Shown here one piece after another: positions 16,938 to 25,765 of a DNA stretch of 64,000 bases. The notes under the pieces are model-generated. The model was not told the DNA's origin. It did no database searches and saw only the letters and a list, made by a program, of their open reading frames with translations. Positions within the stretch are counted from its first letter, which is position 1. Every line of letters starts with the position of its first letter. The position numbers and the translations under genes are program-made. The stretch comes from Lacrimispora sphenoides JCM 1415 (GTDB lineage Bacteria; Bacillota; Clostridia; Lachnospirales; Lachnospiraceae), in NCBI RefSeq assembly GCF_900105615.1, contig NZ_LT630003.1, positions 1,798,001-1,862,000 of the forward strand. The letters are read 5' to 3'.

Positions 16938-17414
16938 TCATATCCCTTCGTCGACCTGCAGATCATCTCCATCTGCAGCGCTTGTGGCCAGCACGTCACA
17001 CCGCTCATTCTGAGGGTGGCCGGCATGTCCCTTTACCCAGTGAAAAGTCACCTGATGAGGTTCTATGGCCTTTAACAGCCTTTCCCATAGGTCAATGTTC
17101 TTTACAGGGCCGCTTTTGCCCCTCTTCCAGTTGTTTTTTACCCAATTCTCAATCCAATGCTGATTAAATGCGTCTGTCACATATTTGGAATCAGAGTATA
17201 GATCTACCTGACATGGCCTGGTTAACGCTTCCAGACCTGCAATGGCCGCCATAAGTTCCATACGGTTGTTGGTGGTTTTTACATATCCCCCTGACATGGT
17301 TTTTTCGTGGAGCTGCCCTTTGGAATCAGTAAATTGCAAAACCGCGCCATAGCCTCCTGGCCCGTCAGGGTTTCCTCTTGCAGCTCCGTCGGTAAATAAT
17401 TGTACTTTCGTCAC
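16938..17414 (-). CDS. rnhA: Ribonuclease HI
   Basis: 158-residue enzyme that cleaves the RNA strand of RNA-DNA hybrids. The fold and catalytic acidic residues are visible: [21 protein letters not shown] (first Asp) in the N-terminal strand, [15 protein letters not shown] (Glu) and [13 protein letters not shown] (Asp), with the basic handle [10 protein letters not shown] and the C-terminal [15 protein letters not shown]. Translation starts with GTG at 17414, eleven bases after AAGGAG. It follows the beta-CASP nuclease gene by 15 bases and is probably cotranscribed with it. Confidence 0.96.
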   Translation of the reverse strand: MTKVQLFTDGAARGNPDGPGGYGAVLQFTDSKGQLHEKTMSGGYVKTTNNRMELMAAIAGLEALTRPCQVDLYSDSKYVTDAFNQHWIENWVKNNWKRGKSGPVKNIDLWERLLKAIEPHQVTFHWVKGHAGHPQNERCDVLATSAADGDDLQVDEGI

Positions 17415-17429
17415 TTTCTTTTGTTCTCC

Positions 17430-19031
17430 TTATCTATCCCATTTATCACATAAAGAATTAATTTGATCCGCAAATTTGGCAAGATCTTTATTGGCTCCGC
17501 CTTCGTTATGACGGATAACCTGCAAAAGCCTTTCGCCGGCAGCAAAAAGCCTTCCATAAACACCCACTGGTTTTTTTGAGATTTCCGGTCCTTTGACAAC
17601 TGCAACGCCCTCTGTCTCATCCAGCCATCTCCCAAGGGAAAGATCATAAACAGAACCGGAGTGAGGGGCTTTAACCCTGTATCCGTAATCCTTCTCTAGG
17701 AGCTGCTCAAAGGAGCTGCAAACCAGATCATCACCGTGTACCAGAAATACTTGTCGCGGTTTTTCTTCAAAAGCGTTCAACCAGGCAATCAATCCTTCCA
17801 TATCTGCGTGGGAACTCATTCCCTCCATCTGTTCTATATGGGCTTCCACCTGAATGGTTTCGCCAAACAGCCTTACTTCACTGCAGCCTTCGATCAGGCT
17901 CCTTCCCAAGGTTCCTATGGACTGGTATCCGGTGAAAACGATCGTACAAGACCGTCTCCATAAATTATGCTTTAAGTGATGGCGGATACGGCCTGCATCA
18001 CACATGCCCGCCGCTGAAATGATCACTTTTGGTTTCGAATTAAAATTAATGTTCTTGGATTCTTCACTGGTAACCGACAGCTTTAAGCCTGGAAAGGATA
18101 TGGGGTTGATGCCTTTCATGACCAGTTCCTTTGTTTCTTCATCATAGCAGTCTACCAGATTATCTTTAAAAATTTGGGTTGCTTCCACTGCCAAAGGGCT
18201 GTCGACATAAACCTCAAACCCATCATGACCGGTGACCAGCTTCTCTGCCTTGATTCGGCGGAACATATAAAGGAGCTCCTGGGTCCTTCCCACTGCAAAT
18301 GCGGGTATTACCACGTTTCCACCACTGTCAAGGGTCTTTTGGACAATGCCTGCAAGAATGGAAACATGATCCGGTATCACACCGTGAAGCCGGTCTCCGT
18401 AGGTGCATTCCATAACCACATAATCCGCCTCTTTTATGTAGTGAGGGTCACGGATTAAGGGCTTGTTCTTATTGCCGATATCACCGGAAAATACGATTTT
18501 TTTAGAGATTTCGCCTTCTGTGATCCAGATTTCAACAGAGGCGGAACCAAGAAGATGGCCTACGTCTATAAAGCGGATAGTAAAGCCATCCTCCAGTTCC
18601 ACCTTTTCGTTGTAATTGTAGGAATGAAACAGCTCCAATACGCCCATGGCATCATTGATTCCGTACAGGGGTTCTTCTTCCGGGAGGCCAGCCCGCCTGG
18701 CTTTTCTGTTCTTCCATTCTGTTTCAGACTCCTGAATATGGGCGCTGTCCTTCAGCATAATTCCGCAAAGGTCGGCGGTTGCCACGGTGGAGATCACCCG
18801 TCCCCGGAACCCTCTTGCATAGATAAAGGGAAGCATTCCTGCGTGATCGATATGGGCATGGGTCAAAAGAACATAATCAAGTTCCGCATAGCTGACTGGC
18901 AGATCCACATTTACAAATTTATCAATCCCCTGCTCCATACCGCAGTCCACAAGGATTTTAAAACCGGCAGCTTCCAGATAATGACAGCTCCCGGTTACCT
19001 CGCGGGCTGCGCCGATGAACATTAATTTCAT
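17430..19031 (-). CDS. Metallo-beta-lactamase/beta-CASP RNA nuclease (CPSF/YSH1-like)
   Basis: 533 residues. The zinc-binding motif LTHAHIDHAG is at about residues 55-64, followed by the beta-CASP domain (VVMECTYGDRLHG, IPAFAVGRTQELLY, IISAAGMCDAGRIRHHLKHNL) and a C-terminal VHGDD region. This is the bacterial CPSF73-like group, related to but distinct from RNase J. The reaction is predicted to be RNA cleavage or 5'-3' exonuclease activity; the substrate is unknown. A promoter lies at 19061-19090, partly inside the end of spoIVA. rnhA follows closely. Confidence 0.88.
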   Translation of the reverse strand: MKLMFIGAAREVTGSCHYLEAAGFKILVDCGMEQGIDKFVNVDLPVSYAELDYVLLTHAHIDHAGMLPFIYARGFRGRVISTVATADLCGIMLKDSAHIQESETEWKNRKARRAGLPEEEPLYGINDAMGVLELFHSYNYNEKVELEDGFTIRFIDVGHLLGSASVEIWITEGEISKKIVFSGDIGNKNKPLIRDPHYIKEADYVVMECTYGDRLHGVIPDHVSILAGIVQKTLDSGGNVVIPAFAVGRTQELLYMFRRIKAEKLVTGHDGFEVYVDSPLAVEATQIFKDNLVDCYDEETKELVMKGINPISFPGLKLSVTSEESKNINFNSKPKVIISAAGMCDAGRIRHHLKHNLWRRSCTIVFTGYQSIGTLGRSLIEGCSEVRLFGETIQVEAHIEQMEGMSSHADMEGLIAWLNAFEEKPRQVFLVHGDDLVCSSFEQLLEKDYGYRVKAPHSGSVYDLSLGRWLDETEGVAVVKGPEISKKPVGVYGRLFAAGERLLQVIRHNEGGANKDLAKFADQINSLCDKWDR

Positions 19032-19060
19032 AAAGCCCTCCTGTTGTACCTGTTTTTTGT

Positions 19061-19090
19061 ATTATACCATTAATTTAGATAATAATGCAA
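19061..19090 (-). promoter_or_regulatory. Sigma-A-type promoter of the beta-CASP nuclease gene
   Basis: TTGCAT (19085-19090) and TATAAT (19061-19066) on the minus strand, spaced by 18 bases. The -35 box lies within the last codons of spoIVA, so the nuclease-rnhA pair can be expressed in vegetative cells independently of the sporulation gene. Confidence 0.6.
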
Positions 19091-20550
19091 ATCATACCGC
19101 CATTACTATCGTTAATTATTTTTTGGAGGGTGTCCTGAAGTTTTATTTGACAGTCTTCCGTAAGCTGGGAAACTTTCTGCTGAATGCCGTCTTCCACGAT
19201 CTGTTCAATGGATTTTCCAAAGATATTGGTGTTCCATATTCCGTCTTCGCTATCTCTTGCATTTTCTTTAATGTAAGCGATCAGATCTTCTGCCTGCTGT
19301 TCGCTTCCGACAATAGGAGCGATCTCTGTCTGGATATGGGCTTTGATTAAATTAATGGAAGGTGCTTCTGCCCGCATTTTTACTCCGTATTTATTACCGT
19401 GCTTAATGACTTCTGGTTCATCCAGAATAATTTCGGACCGTTCCGGAGTTACGATTCCATAACCTTTGAAACGAACCTGGCTCATGGCCTGATTGACCTT
19501 TTCGTATTCTGCCTTCATTTTTGCAAGCTCACTTAAGGTTTGCATCAACTGGTATTCACCCTCTATCGGAAGCCCTACATAGTCGCTTAAAATCTGATAA
19601 TAATAACTGTCATCCACATCCATGACAACGGATACGCTGCCGTCGGCCATATTTAAGTTCTGGATCTTAATGGACCGGACGCTTTCTGTTGATCCGTCAA
19701 ATAAGTCTGATGATACATCCTTCATGTGGGATACTTTTTTTACCATATCTTTTGCAGCCTGGATTACCTGGGCTTTCAGCCAGTGGGTGGCAGGGAGGAT
19801 CTCAAGCCATTTGGGAATGAAGAAATCCATTTCTGTTACAGGGAATTCCTTTAATACCCGTTCAAGGATGTTATTTACGTCATCCTTCTTTAACTGTTCA
19901 CAGTTAATGGGCATGACCGTTACCCCGTATTTCTGGCTTATATCCTTTGAAAGAGCCGCTGTTTCCTCAGAATACGGCCTTGCAGAATTGAGCAGAATAA
20001 TAAATGGTTTCCCAAGGTTTTTTAATTCCTGTACGGTGCGCTCTTCTGCAGCTATGTAGTTGGGACGCTTCAGTTCGCCGATGGAACCGTCTGTGGTTAT
20101 GACTACGCCAATGGTAGAATGGTCATTAATGACCTTTCTGGTTCCGATTTCTGCCGCTTTCGTAAAAGGGATCTCGTAATCAAACCAGGGTGTTTTCACA
20201 AGCCGCTCTTCATCATTTTCAATGTGGCCGGCAGCACCGTCTACCATAAAGCCTACACAGTCGATCAAGCGGACTTTTGTTTCGATCTCATCTCCCAAAC
20301 GGATGGTTGCCGCTTCTTTGGGGATGAATTTTGGTTCTGTGGTCATGATGGTTTTTCCTGCCGCACTCTGGGGCAGTTCGTCCCTTGTCTGAGTTTTCTG
20401 GTGTTCATCCTCCATGCCCGGCAGAACCATTAATTCCATAAAACGCTTGATAAAAGTAGACTTTCCTGTTCTTACCGGCCCCACAACTCCAATGTAGATT
20501 TCTCCGTTGGTTCGGGCTTTGATATCATTGTATACGTTATAATTGTCCAT
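19075..20550 (-). CDS. spoIVA: Stage IV sporulation protein A
   Basis: 491-residue spore coat morphogenetic ATPase that assembles on the forespore surface in the mother cell and anchors the coat. Walker A (GPVRTGKSTFIKRF, about residues 24-37) and the IDCVGFMVDGAAGH region are intact. The C-terminus ends in the hydrophobic GGMICIII seen in the family, which in Bacillus mediates SpoVM and membrane contact. Length equals that of the Bacillus protein. It has a GGGGGAA site and a candidate sigma-E promoter just upstream, so it is probably a single sporulation gene. The presence of this gene is strong evidence that the organism forms endospores. Confidence 0.97.
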   Translation of the reverse strand: MDNYNVYNDIKARTNGEIYIGVVGPVRTGKSTFIKRFMELMVLPGMEDEHQKTQTRDELPQSAAGKTIMTTEPKFIPKEAATIRLGDEIETKVRLIDCVGFMVDGAAGHIENDEERLVKTPWFDYEIPFTKAAEIGTRKVINDHSTIGVVITTDGSIGELKRPNYIAAEERTVQELKNLGKPFIILLNSARPYSEETAALSKDISQKYGVTVMPINCEQLKKDDVNNILERVLKEFPVTEMDFFIPKWLEILPATHWLKAQVIQAAKDMVKKVSHMKDVSSDLFDGSTESVRSIKIQNLNMADGSVSVVMDVDDSYYYQILSDYVGLPIEGEYQLMQTLSELAKMKAEYEKVNQAMSQVRFKGYGIVTPERSEIILDEPEVIKHGNKYGVKMRAEAPSINLIKAHIQTEIAPIVGSEQQAEDLIAYIKENARDSEDGIWNTNIFGKSIEQIVEDGIQQKVSQLTEDCQIKLQDTLQKIINDSNGGMICIII

Positions 20551-20576
20551 AAAGATTCCCCCTTCTGTGCTGTTAT

Positions 20577-20604
20577 ACTATATGCATGGGAGAAAGGATT
20601 ATTC
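20577..20604 (-). promoter_or_regulatory. Candidate sigma-E promoter of spoIVA
   Basis: On the minus strand, GAATAAT (about 20598-20604) precedes CATATAGT (20577-20584) by 13 bases. The same GCATATAGTATAA block occurs before yqfC at 12592. spoIVA is a sigma-E gene in all studied spore formers, which supports the call. Confidence 0.6.
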
Positions 20605-20669
20605 CCTTTTATTTTTCACGCCGCTTCTCTTTTATCATCGCATTTGGACTGGTGAAAAAGGAATAAATT

Positions 20670-20710
20670 AAGGATGGCAAAGCAGCTTTTACACTTCATT
20701 TGCCATCCTT
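20670..20710 (-). terminator. Terminator hairpin after livF
   Basis: AAGGATGGCAAA (20670-20681) and TTTGCCATCCTT (20699-20710) form a perfect 12-bp stem with a 17-base loop, 33 bases beyond the livF stop. The T-run on the minus strand is interrupted (AATTTATTCCTTTTT), so termination may be partial. Confidence 0.7.
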
Positions 20711-20742
20711 TAAAAATCTGGTATTCTGCGAAATCCACATGA

Positions 20743-21453
20743 TTATTCGCTTAAATATGCCTTCTTTACCGAATCATTATTCATCAGTTCATGGGCATTG
20801 CCGCTTAACACTATGGCCCCTGTTTCCAGAACATAAGCGCGGTTTGCAATGGACAAAGCCTTTTTAGCGTTTTGCTCCACCAACAATACCGTTGTTCCTG
20901 ACTTGTTTACTTCCTGAATAATATCAAAAATCTCATTCACGTAAATCGGGGAAAGGCCCATGGAGGGCTCATCAAGCACAATCACCTTTGGATGGCTCAT
21001 CAGTGCTCGTCCCATGGCTAACATCTGCTGCTCTCCGCCGCTTAAAGTTCCCGCAGGCTGGTTCTTTCTCTCCAGAAGCCTTGGGAAACGTTTGTAGATC
21101 ATCTGCAGGGTTTCTTCTATCTCATTCTTATCCCGTCTTGTATAAGCACCCAGCTTTAAATTTTCATAAACGCTCAAAGCTGCAAACACCCGCCGTCCTT
21201 CCGGTACATGAGCCATACCCATGCCCACAATTTTATCGCCCCGGATTCTTGTGATATCCTGGCCGTCAAACTGGATGGTACCGGAGGCCGCCTTTAAAAG
21301 GCCGGTTATGGTATGAAGGGTCGTGGTTTTTCCAGCGCCGTTGGCGCCGATCAGGGCTACGATCTCACCCTCGTTTACTTCAAAGGAAATATTCTTAAGC
21401 GCCTTGATGACGCCATAATATACTTCTAAGTCTTTTACTTCAAGTAGTGCCAT
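20743..21453 (-). CDS. livF: Branched-chain amino acid ABC transporter ATPase LivF
   Basis: 236-residue ATP-binding subunit. Walker A is LIGANGAGKTTTLHTITGL, the signature LSGGEQQMLAMGRAL, and Walker B VIVLDEPSMGLSP. The short length and the VYYGVIKALKNISF start mark the LivF type, which pairs with LivG to power uptake of Leu, Ile and Val or related compounds. It is the last gene of livJHMGF, 13 bases after livG, with AGGAGG before the ATG. A hairpin at 20670 ends the operon. Confidence 0.95.
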   Translation of the reverse strand: MALLEVKDLEVYYGVIKALKNISFEVNEGEIVALIGANGAGKTTTLHTITGLLKAASGTIQFDGQDITRIRGDKIVGMGMAHVPEGRRVFAALSVYENLKLGAYTRRDKNEIEETLQMIYKRFPRLLERKNQPAGTLSGGEQQMLAMGRALMSHPKVIVLDEPSMGLSPIYVNEIFDIIQEVNKSGTTVLLVEQNAKKALSIANRAYVLETGAIVLSGNAHELMNNDSVKKAYLSE

Positions 21454-21466
21454 TCCTTAAGCCTCC

Positions 21467-22225
21467 TTATTCTCCCAGATATGCCTTGATTACTTCCGGA
21501 TCATTGAGCACATCCGCCGTTTTTCCCTGGGTAAGCACCTGGCCGAAATTCAGTACGGTCAGCCTTTCGCAAATGCCGGAAACAAGCTTCATATCGTGTT
21601 CAATGAGCAGAATGGTCATATCAAAATTATCCCGTACAAAGCGTATGGTATCCATAAGCTCTGTGGTTTCATTGGGATTCATACCGGCTGCCGGCTCATC
21701 CAAAAGCAAAAGCTTAGGACCTGTGGCAAGGGCACGGGCGATCTCCAGCTTCCTTTGTTTTCCGTATGGAAGGTTGGAAGCGAGGATATCCTTTTCTTCA
21801 TCAAGGCCAAATACTTTTAAAAGCTCTATGGCCCGCTGATCCATCTCTTTTTCCACTTTAAAGTACTTAGGCAGGCGGAGAATTCCTGTGACCGTCCCAT
21901 AGGAATAGGCGTTGTGAAGACCGGTCTTAACATTATCAAGAACCGTTAATTCCTTAAACAGACGGATATTCTGAAAGGTTCTTGCGATTCCGGCCCTGTT
22001 GATATCCACTGTCTTTTTCCCTGTTATGTTTTCTCCGTCCAAGAAAATAGTACCTGTATTGGGTTTATATACACCAGTTAAAAGGTTAAAGATCGTGGTT
22101 TTACCGGCTCCGTTTGGGCCGATAAGACCATAAAGCTGTCCTTTTTCAATGGTGATGCTGAAATTATCTACGGCGCGCAGTCCGCCAAAGGATATTCCAA
22201 GATTCTTGATTTCCAGTAAAGCCAT
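21467..22225 (-). CDS. livG: Branched-chain amino acid ABC transporter ATPase LivG
   Basis: 252-residue ATP-binding subunit with Walker A GLIGPNGAGKTTIFNLLTG and a LivG-type insertion (NITGKKTVDINRAGIARTFQ). The usual ABC signature region reads LPYGKQRKLEIARALA, and Walker B LLLLDEPAAGMNP. It works with LivF on the cytoplasmic face of the LivHM channel. It follows livM after only two bases. Confidence 0.95.
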   Translation of the reverse strand: MALLEIKNLGISFGGLRAVDNFSITIEKGQLYGLIGPNGAGKTTIFNLLTGVYKPNTGTIFLDGENITGKKTVDINRAGIARTFQNIRLFKELTVLDNVKTGLHNAYSYGTVTGILRLPKYFKVEKEMDQRAIELLKVFGLDEEKDILASNLPYGKQRKLEIARALATGPKLLLLDEPAAGMNPNETTELMDTIRFVRDNFDMTILLIEHDMKLVSGICERLTVLNFGQVLTQGKTADVLNDPEVIKAYLGE

Positions 22226-22227
22226 GG

Positions 22228-23304
22228 TTATGCCCTCTCCTTTTCTGCCCTGTTCTTATGAAAATACCGTTTCCTGAGATCAATTAATTTAGGACTCCAG
22301 TTAAATATCATCATGACAATCAGGATGATGGCGTAAATCAGCATCCGGTAGGTATTTAAACCTCTCAAAAGCTCCGGAAGCAGAGTTAAGAGAACTGCAG
22401 CGATCATGGAACCACGGATATTACCGATTCCGCCGAGAACCACAAATACAAGAATCATGATGGACTGGTTATAGCCAAAATTCTTCTGTGTCGCAGTAAG
22501 TGCAGAAAGGTTATGGGAATACAGAACACCGGCCACGCCTGCCAGGGAGGCAGAAATGGTAAAGGCCATTAATTTGTATTTTGTAATGTTAATACCAATG
22601 GATTCCGCCGCAATGCGGTTATCGCGTACAGACATGATAGCCCGGCCGGATCTGGAATGAATTAAATTCAGAACGATTACCAGCGTAATCAAAATAAGGA
22701 TAACTCCAATGGCAAAGTTGGAATTTTTAGGTGTTCCTGTAATTCCCTGGGCACCGTTTATGATGACTGTCCCCTCTTTTGCCATATTGAGAGCTCCTGC
22801 GTTTTTTAAGGAAAAGTGAAGCCCGTCAGCATCTTTTCCAATGTAAACCACGTTTATCACATTTTTAATGATTTCTCCAAATGCCAGGGTCACAATAGCC
22901 AGATAATCGCCCCGAAGCCTTAAAACCGGAATTCCAACCACAATACCAGCCAGCGCTGCCGAGAAAGCACCAATTAAAATTGCGAAAAAGAAACGGATTC
23001 CCGCGTTTGGAATGGTCTCCAGCATGGCAATGGAAAACAAGGCACTGGAAAAGGCTCCCACACACATGAAACCTGCATGACCCAGACTCAGTTCTCCAAG
23101 GATCCCTACGGTTAAGTTCAAGGATACTGCCATAATGGTATAAATGCACAGAGGCACCAAAAGGCCCTTCATCAGGTTGCTCACCTGGCCTGCGTTTACC
23201 AGAAGCTGTACGATAATATAGGCGGCGATCACCAGCCCAAAGGTTATTATATTGCTTTTTAATGTCTTATTCAGACGGAAATTTATCTTCATACTTTTTT
23301 CCAT
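22228..23304 (-). CDS. livM: Branched-chain amino acid ABC transporter permease LivM
   Basis: 358-residue permease with about ten hydrophobic segments. Typical LivM stretches are visible: ELSLGHAGFMCVGAFSSAL and LRLRGDYLAIVTLAFGEII in the first half, and GIGNIRGSMIAAVLLTLLPE near the C-terminus. The start is placed at the ATG at 23304, five bases after AGGTGG; an in-frame GTG at 23313 overlaps the SD. It lies directly behind livH. Together LivH and LivM form the membrane channel. Confidence 0.93.
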   Translation of the reverse strand: MEKSMKINFRLNKTLKSNIITFGLVIAAYIIVQLLVNAGQVSNLMKGLLVPLCIYTIMAVSLNLTVGILGELSLGHAGFMCVGAFSSALFSIAMLETIPNAGIRFFFAILIGAFSAALAGIVVGIPVLRLRGDYLAIVTLAFGEIIKNVINVVYIGKDADGLHFSLKNAGALNMAKEGTVIINGAQGITGTPKNSNFAIGVILILITLVIVLNLIHSRSGRAIMSVRDNRIAAESIGINITKYKLMAFTISASLAGVAGVLYSHNLSALTATQKNFGYNQSIMILVFVVLGGIGNIRGSMIAAVLLTLLPELLRGLNTYRMLIYAIILIVMMIFNWSPKLIDLRKRYFHKNRAEKERA

Positions 23305-23313
23305 ATCGTCCAC

Positions 23314-24198
23314 CTATACTTTCTCGTTGATCTTCTTACCCAGGATTCCGGTTGGCTTTACAAGAAGAACGACAATAAGGACTCCAAATACGATGGCATC
23401 GGAAAGCTGGGAAGAAATATAAGCTTTGCTTAAGTTTTCAATCACACCCAGTAAGAGTCCGCCGATTAACGCTCCCGGAATGGAGCCGATCCCGCCAAAT
23501 ACGGCAGCCACGAATGCCTTAATGCCTGGCATGGAGCCTGTATAGGGGGTAAGAGTCGGATAAGCGGAACAAAGAAGCGCACCAGCCACAGCAGCCAGAG
23601 CAGAGCCAATGGCAAAAGTAAGGGCAATGGTTCCGTCCACATTAATTCCCATGAGCTGGGCGGCTCCCTTATCTTCCGACACGGCAAGCATGGCCTGTCC
23701 TGCTCTTGTCTTTCTGATAAACATCGTCAGACCGATCATAATGATGATACAGCTGATGATCGTGACAATGGTCTCACCGGAAATGATCAGCTTTCCCTGT
23801 GCAAGCTTAAGGGCCGGAACTGTTACGACAGAAGTAAAGGATTTCGGATTAGAACCAAAAACGAGCAGTGCGATGTTTTGGAGCAGGTAGCTCACACCGA
23901 TTGCCGTGATCAGAACCGCAAGAGGGCTTGCCATACGGAGAGGACGGTAAGCGACCCCCTCAATGACAACACCAAGAACCGTGCATAGGATCACTGCAAG
24001 AAGTATGCCGGCAACCGGACCTAAGCCCATTGTGCTGACAACTGTGAACACCACGTATCCTCCGATCATAATTACATCGCCATGAGCAAAGTTAAGCATC
24101 TTGGCAATGCCATATACCATGGTATAACCCAAGGCAATGATCGCATAAACACTGCCCAGACTTAAGCCATTAATAAAATAGGATATGAAACTCATCAT
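23314..24198 (-). CDS. livH: Branched-chain amino acid ABC transporter permease LivH
   Basis: 294-residue permease with about eight transmembrane segments. The N-terminal NGLSLGSVYAIIALGYTMVY, then GIAKMLNFAHGDVIMIGGY, is diagnostic of LivH. The C-terminal half contains FVAAVFGGIGSIPGALIGGL. The ATG at 24198 is chosen because GAGGTG lies seven bases upstream; an ATG at 24213 overlaps that SD. The gap from livJ (98 bases) holds a hairpin that may reduce permease expression relative to the binding protein. Confidence 0.93.
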   Translation of the reverse strand: MMSFISYFINGLSLGSVYAIIALGYTMVYGIAKMLNFAHGDVIMIGGYVVFTVVSTMGLGPVAGILLAVILCTVLGVVIEGVAYRPLRMASPLAVLITAIGVSYLLQNIALLVFGSNPKSFTSVVTVPALKLAQGKLIISGETIVTIISCIIIMIGLTMFIRKTRAGQAMLAVSEDKGAAQLMGINVDGTIALTFAIGSALAAVAGALLCSAYPTLTPYTGSMPGIKAFVAAVFGGIGSIPGALIGGLLLGVIENLSKAYISSQLSDAIVFGVLIVVLLVKPTGILGKKINEKV

Positions 24199-24233
24199 AC
24201 CATCGCACCTCATTCGTTGTTTATTTTAAAAGA

Positions 24234-24260
24234 AGAGAGTCGTCCTCTGGACGACCCTCT
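24234..24260 (-). terminator. Intra-operon hairpin between livJ and livH
   Basis: A 12-bp stem with a 3-base loop (arms 24234-24245 and 24249-24260, one G-U pair in the RNA) lies 36 bases after the livJ stop. It is followed on the minus strand by TTCTTTTAAAAT. It fits a partial terminator or 3'-end stabiliser that gives more binding protein than permease; that role is inferred. Confidence 0.6.
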
Positions 24261-24295
24261 ATTGGGTCATTTACCAAATGAATGAAATTCAGTAA

Positions 24296-25513
24296 TTACA
24301 TCGCTGTGTAAACACCATTTACGATCTTAACTGCTTTTGGTGCCTTATCCGGTTCTCCGTCTTTGGACCACTTCATGTTCTCGCCTGTTAAGCCGTTTAC
24401 AGAAACTTCTGTCATAGATGTCTTTAACGCGTCGCAGATTGCAGAAGCATCCATGTCTGCTGTAATTGCAGCCTTTTCAGCAGCAGCCTTGATGGCGTAA
24501 ACCGCATCATAACCATCGGCAGCAAACTGGTTAGGTATTTCGCCGTACTTCCCTTTGAATGTAGTAACAAACTTCTGGGTAAGTTCATCCTTTGCATCAG
24601 CAGCAAATGGTGTCAGAAGCATTACGTTTTCAGCTAAGGAAGTATCAAAATTTTCTACGGTTAAGAGTCCGTCAAGTCCGTCACAGCCAAAGAACTGTGG
24701 CGCGTATCCCATCTGCTTTGCCTGTGCAAGGATTAAGGCAGCCTGGGAATAGTAAATCGGAAGGAATACAAGCTCAGCGCCTGAATCCTGTGCCTTCTGA
24801 AGCTGTACGGAGAAGTTGGTATTGTTGTCTGCGGTAAATGCCTCATCAGACACAATTTCAATTCCCTGGTTTGCTGCTTCAGAGAGGAATTTATCATGGA
24901 TACCGGATGAATAAACATCGGAGCTGTCATAAATAATAGCGACCTTGGTAGCCAGTTTGTTCTCACCAATGTACTGTGCGGAAGCTGCTCCCTGGTTTGG
25001 ATCAGAGAAGCATACACGGAACTGGTTGTCAAATTTAGCGCAGTCTACGGCTGAACCGGAAGGAGTGAGCTGGAAAATGTTATCATTACTGGATTCCGCA
25101 CCTACTGCGATACAGGGAGCGGAGGTAACAGTACCGACTAACATCTGCATACCCCAATCCTTTAAGGTATTGTACGCATTTACTGCTTTTTCCGTATCGT
25201 TTTCATCATCCTGGAAGCTGTACTCAATCTGAGTCCCATTGATTCCGCCGTTAGCGTTAATCTCGTCAATGGCTAATTCCGCACCGCGCATAACAGCCTG
25301 TCCGTAAATCGCTGTGCTTCCAGTGATCGGTCCGATACCACCGATTTTAAAGGAACCTTCTCCAGAAGCCTTTGCTGCTTCTGAGGACTCTCCCGATGCC
25401 GCTTTTTCCCCGGCGGTGGTTTCTGAAGTCTTGCCGCTTCCGCAGGCAGTTAAAGATGCTGCCAAAGCAACTGCCATGACAAGGCTCAGTAACTTCTTCA
25501 TAGATTTTTTCAT
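24296..25513 (-). CDS. livJ: Branched-chain amino acid ABC transporter substrate-binding lipoprotein
   Basis: 405-residue binding protein of the Leu/Ile/Val (type I periplasmic-binding) family. The signal ends with a lipobox (SLTACGSG), so Cys 25 or so is predicted to be lipidated and the protein held on the outer face of the membrane. After a Ser/Glu/Ala linker, the mature domain opens with FKIGGIGPITGSTAIYGQAV and includes GVELAIDEINA-like RGAELAIDEINANGGING. The actual ligand cannot be read from sequence. It is the first gene of livJHMGF with an excellent GAGGAGG site and a structured leader. Confidence 0.92.
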   Translation of the reverse strand: MKKSMKKLLSLVMAVALAASLTACGSGKTSETTAGEKAASGESSEAAKASGEGSFKIGGIGPITGSTAIYGQAVMRGAELAIDEINANGGINGTQIEYSFQDDENDTEKAVNAYNTLKDWGMQMLVGTVTSAPCIAVGAESSNDNIFQLTPSGSAVDCAKFDNQFRVCFSDPNQGAASAQYIGENKLATKVAIIYDSSDVYSSGIHDKFLSEAANQGIEIVSDEAFTADNNTNFSVQLQKAQDSGAELVFLPIYYSQAALILAQAKQMGYAPQFFGCDGLDGLLTVENFDTSLAENVMLLTPFAADAKDELTQKFVTTFKGKYGEIPNQFAADGYDAVYAIKAAAEKAAITADMDASAICDALKTSMTEVSVNGLTGENMKWSKDGEPDKAPKAVKIVNGVYTAM

Positions 25514-25613
25514 AATCCATTCCTCCTCATAAAACGTTTTATATATACGTTTCGTTGGTAATATTTACTTGATAAAGGCAGGCAATGCACACCGGAATCC
25601 AGCAAATCTTCCG

Positions 25614-25638
25614 TTCGATGAGCCAGGGGCTGATCGAA
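25614..25638 (-). promoter_or_regulatory. Leader hairpin upstream of livJ
   Basis: TTCGAT and ATCGAA flank AGCC and GGCT around a 3-base loop, with one symmetric mismatch, giving a 10-bp stem about 20 bases after the predicted transcription start. There is no T-run, so it is not itself a terminator. It may be an operator in DNA or a structural element in the leader RNA. Confidence 0.45.
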
Positions 25639-25663
25639 CTTCGTTGACGTATACATAGTCTTT

Positions 25664-25692
25664 ATAATAAAATGGCTTTTAAAAAAAGTCAA
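25664..25692 (-). promoter_or_regulatory. Sigma-A promoter of the liv operon
   Basis: TTGACT (25687-25692) and TATTAT (25664-25669) on the minus strand with an ideal 17-base spacer, embedded in AT-rich DNA. The leader to the livJ ATG is about 145 bases. An ATG lies almost exactly at the predicted transcription start. Confidence 0.75.
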
Positions 25693-25765
25693 CTGATTTT
25701 AATTTAATTATAAAAAAATCGACATGTTTCTTTTTTCCTGCCTGCACATGAGGAATGTTTCTCCA

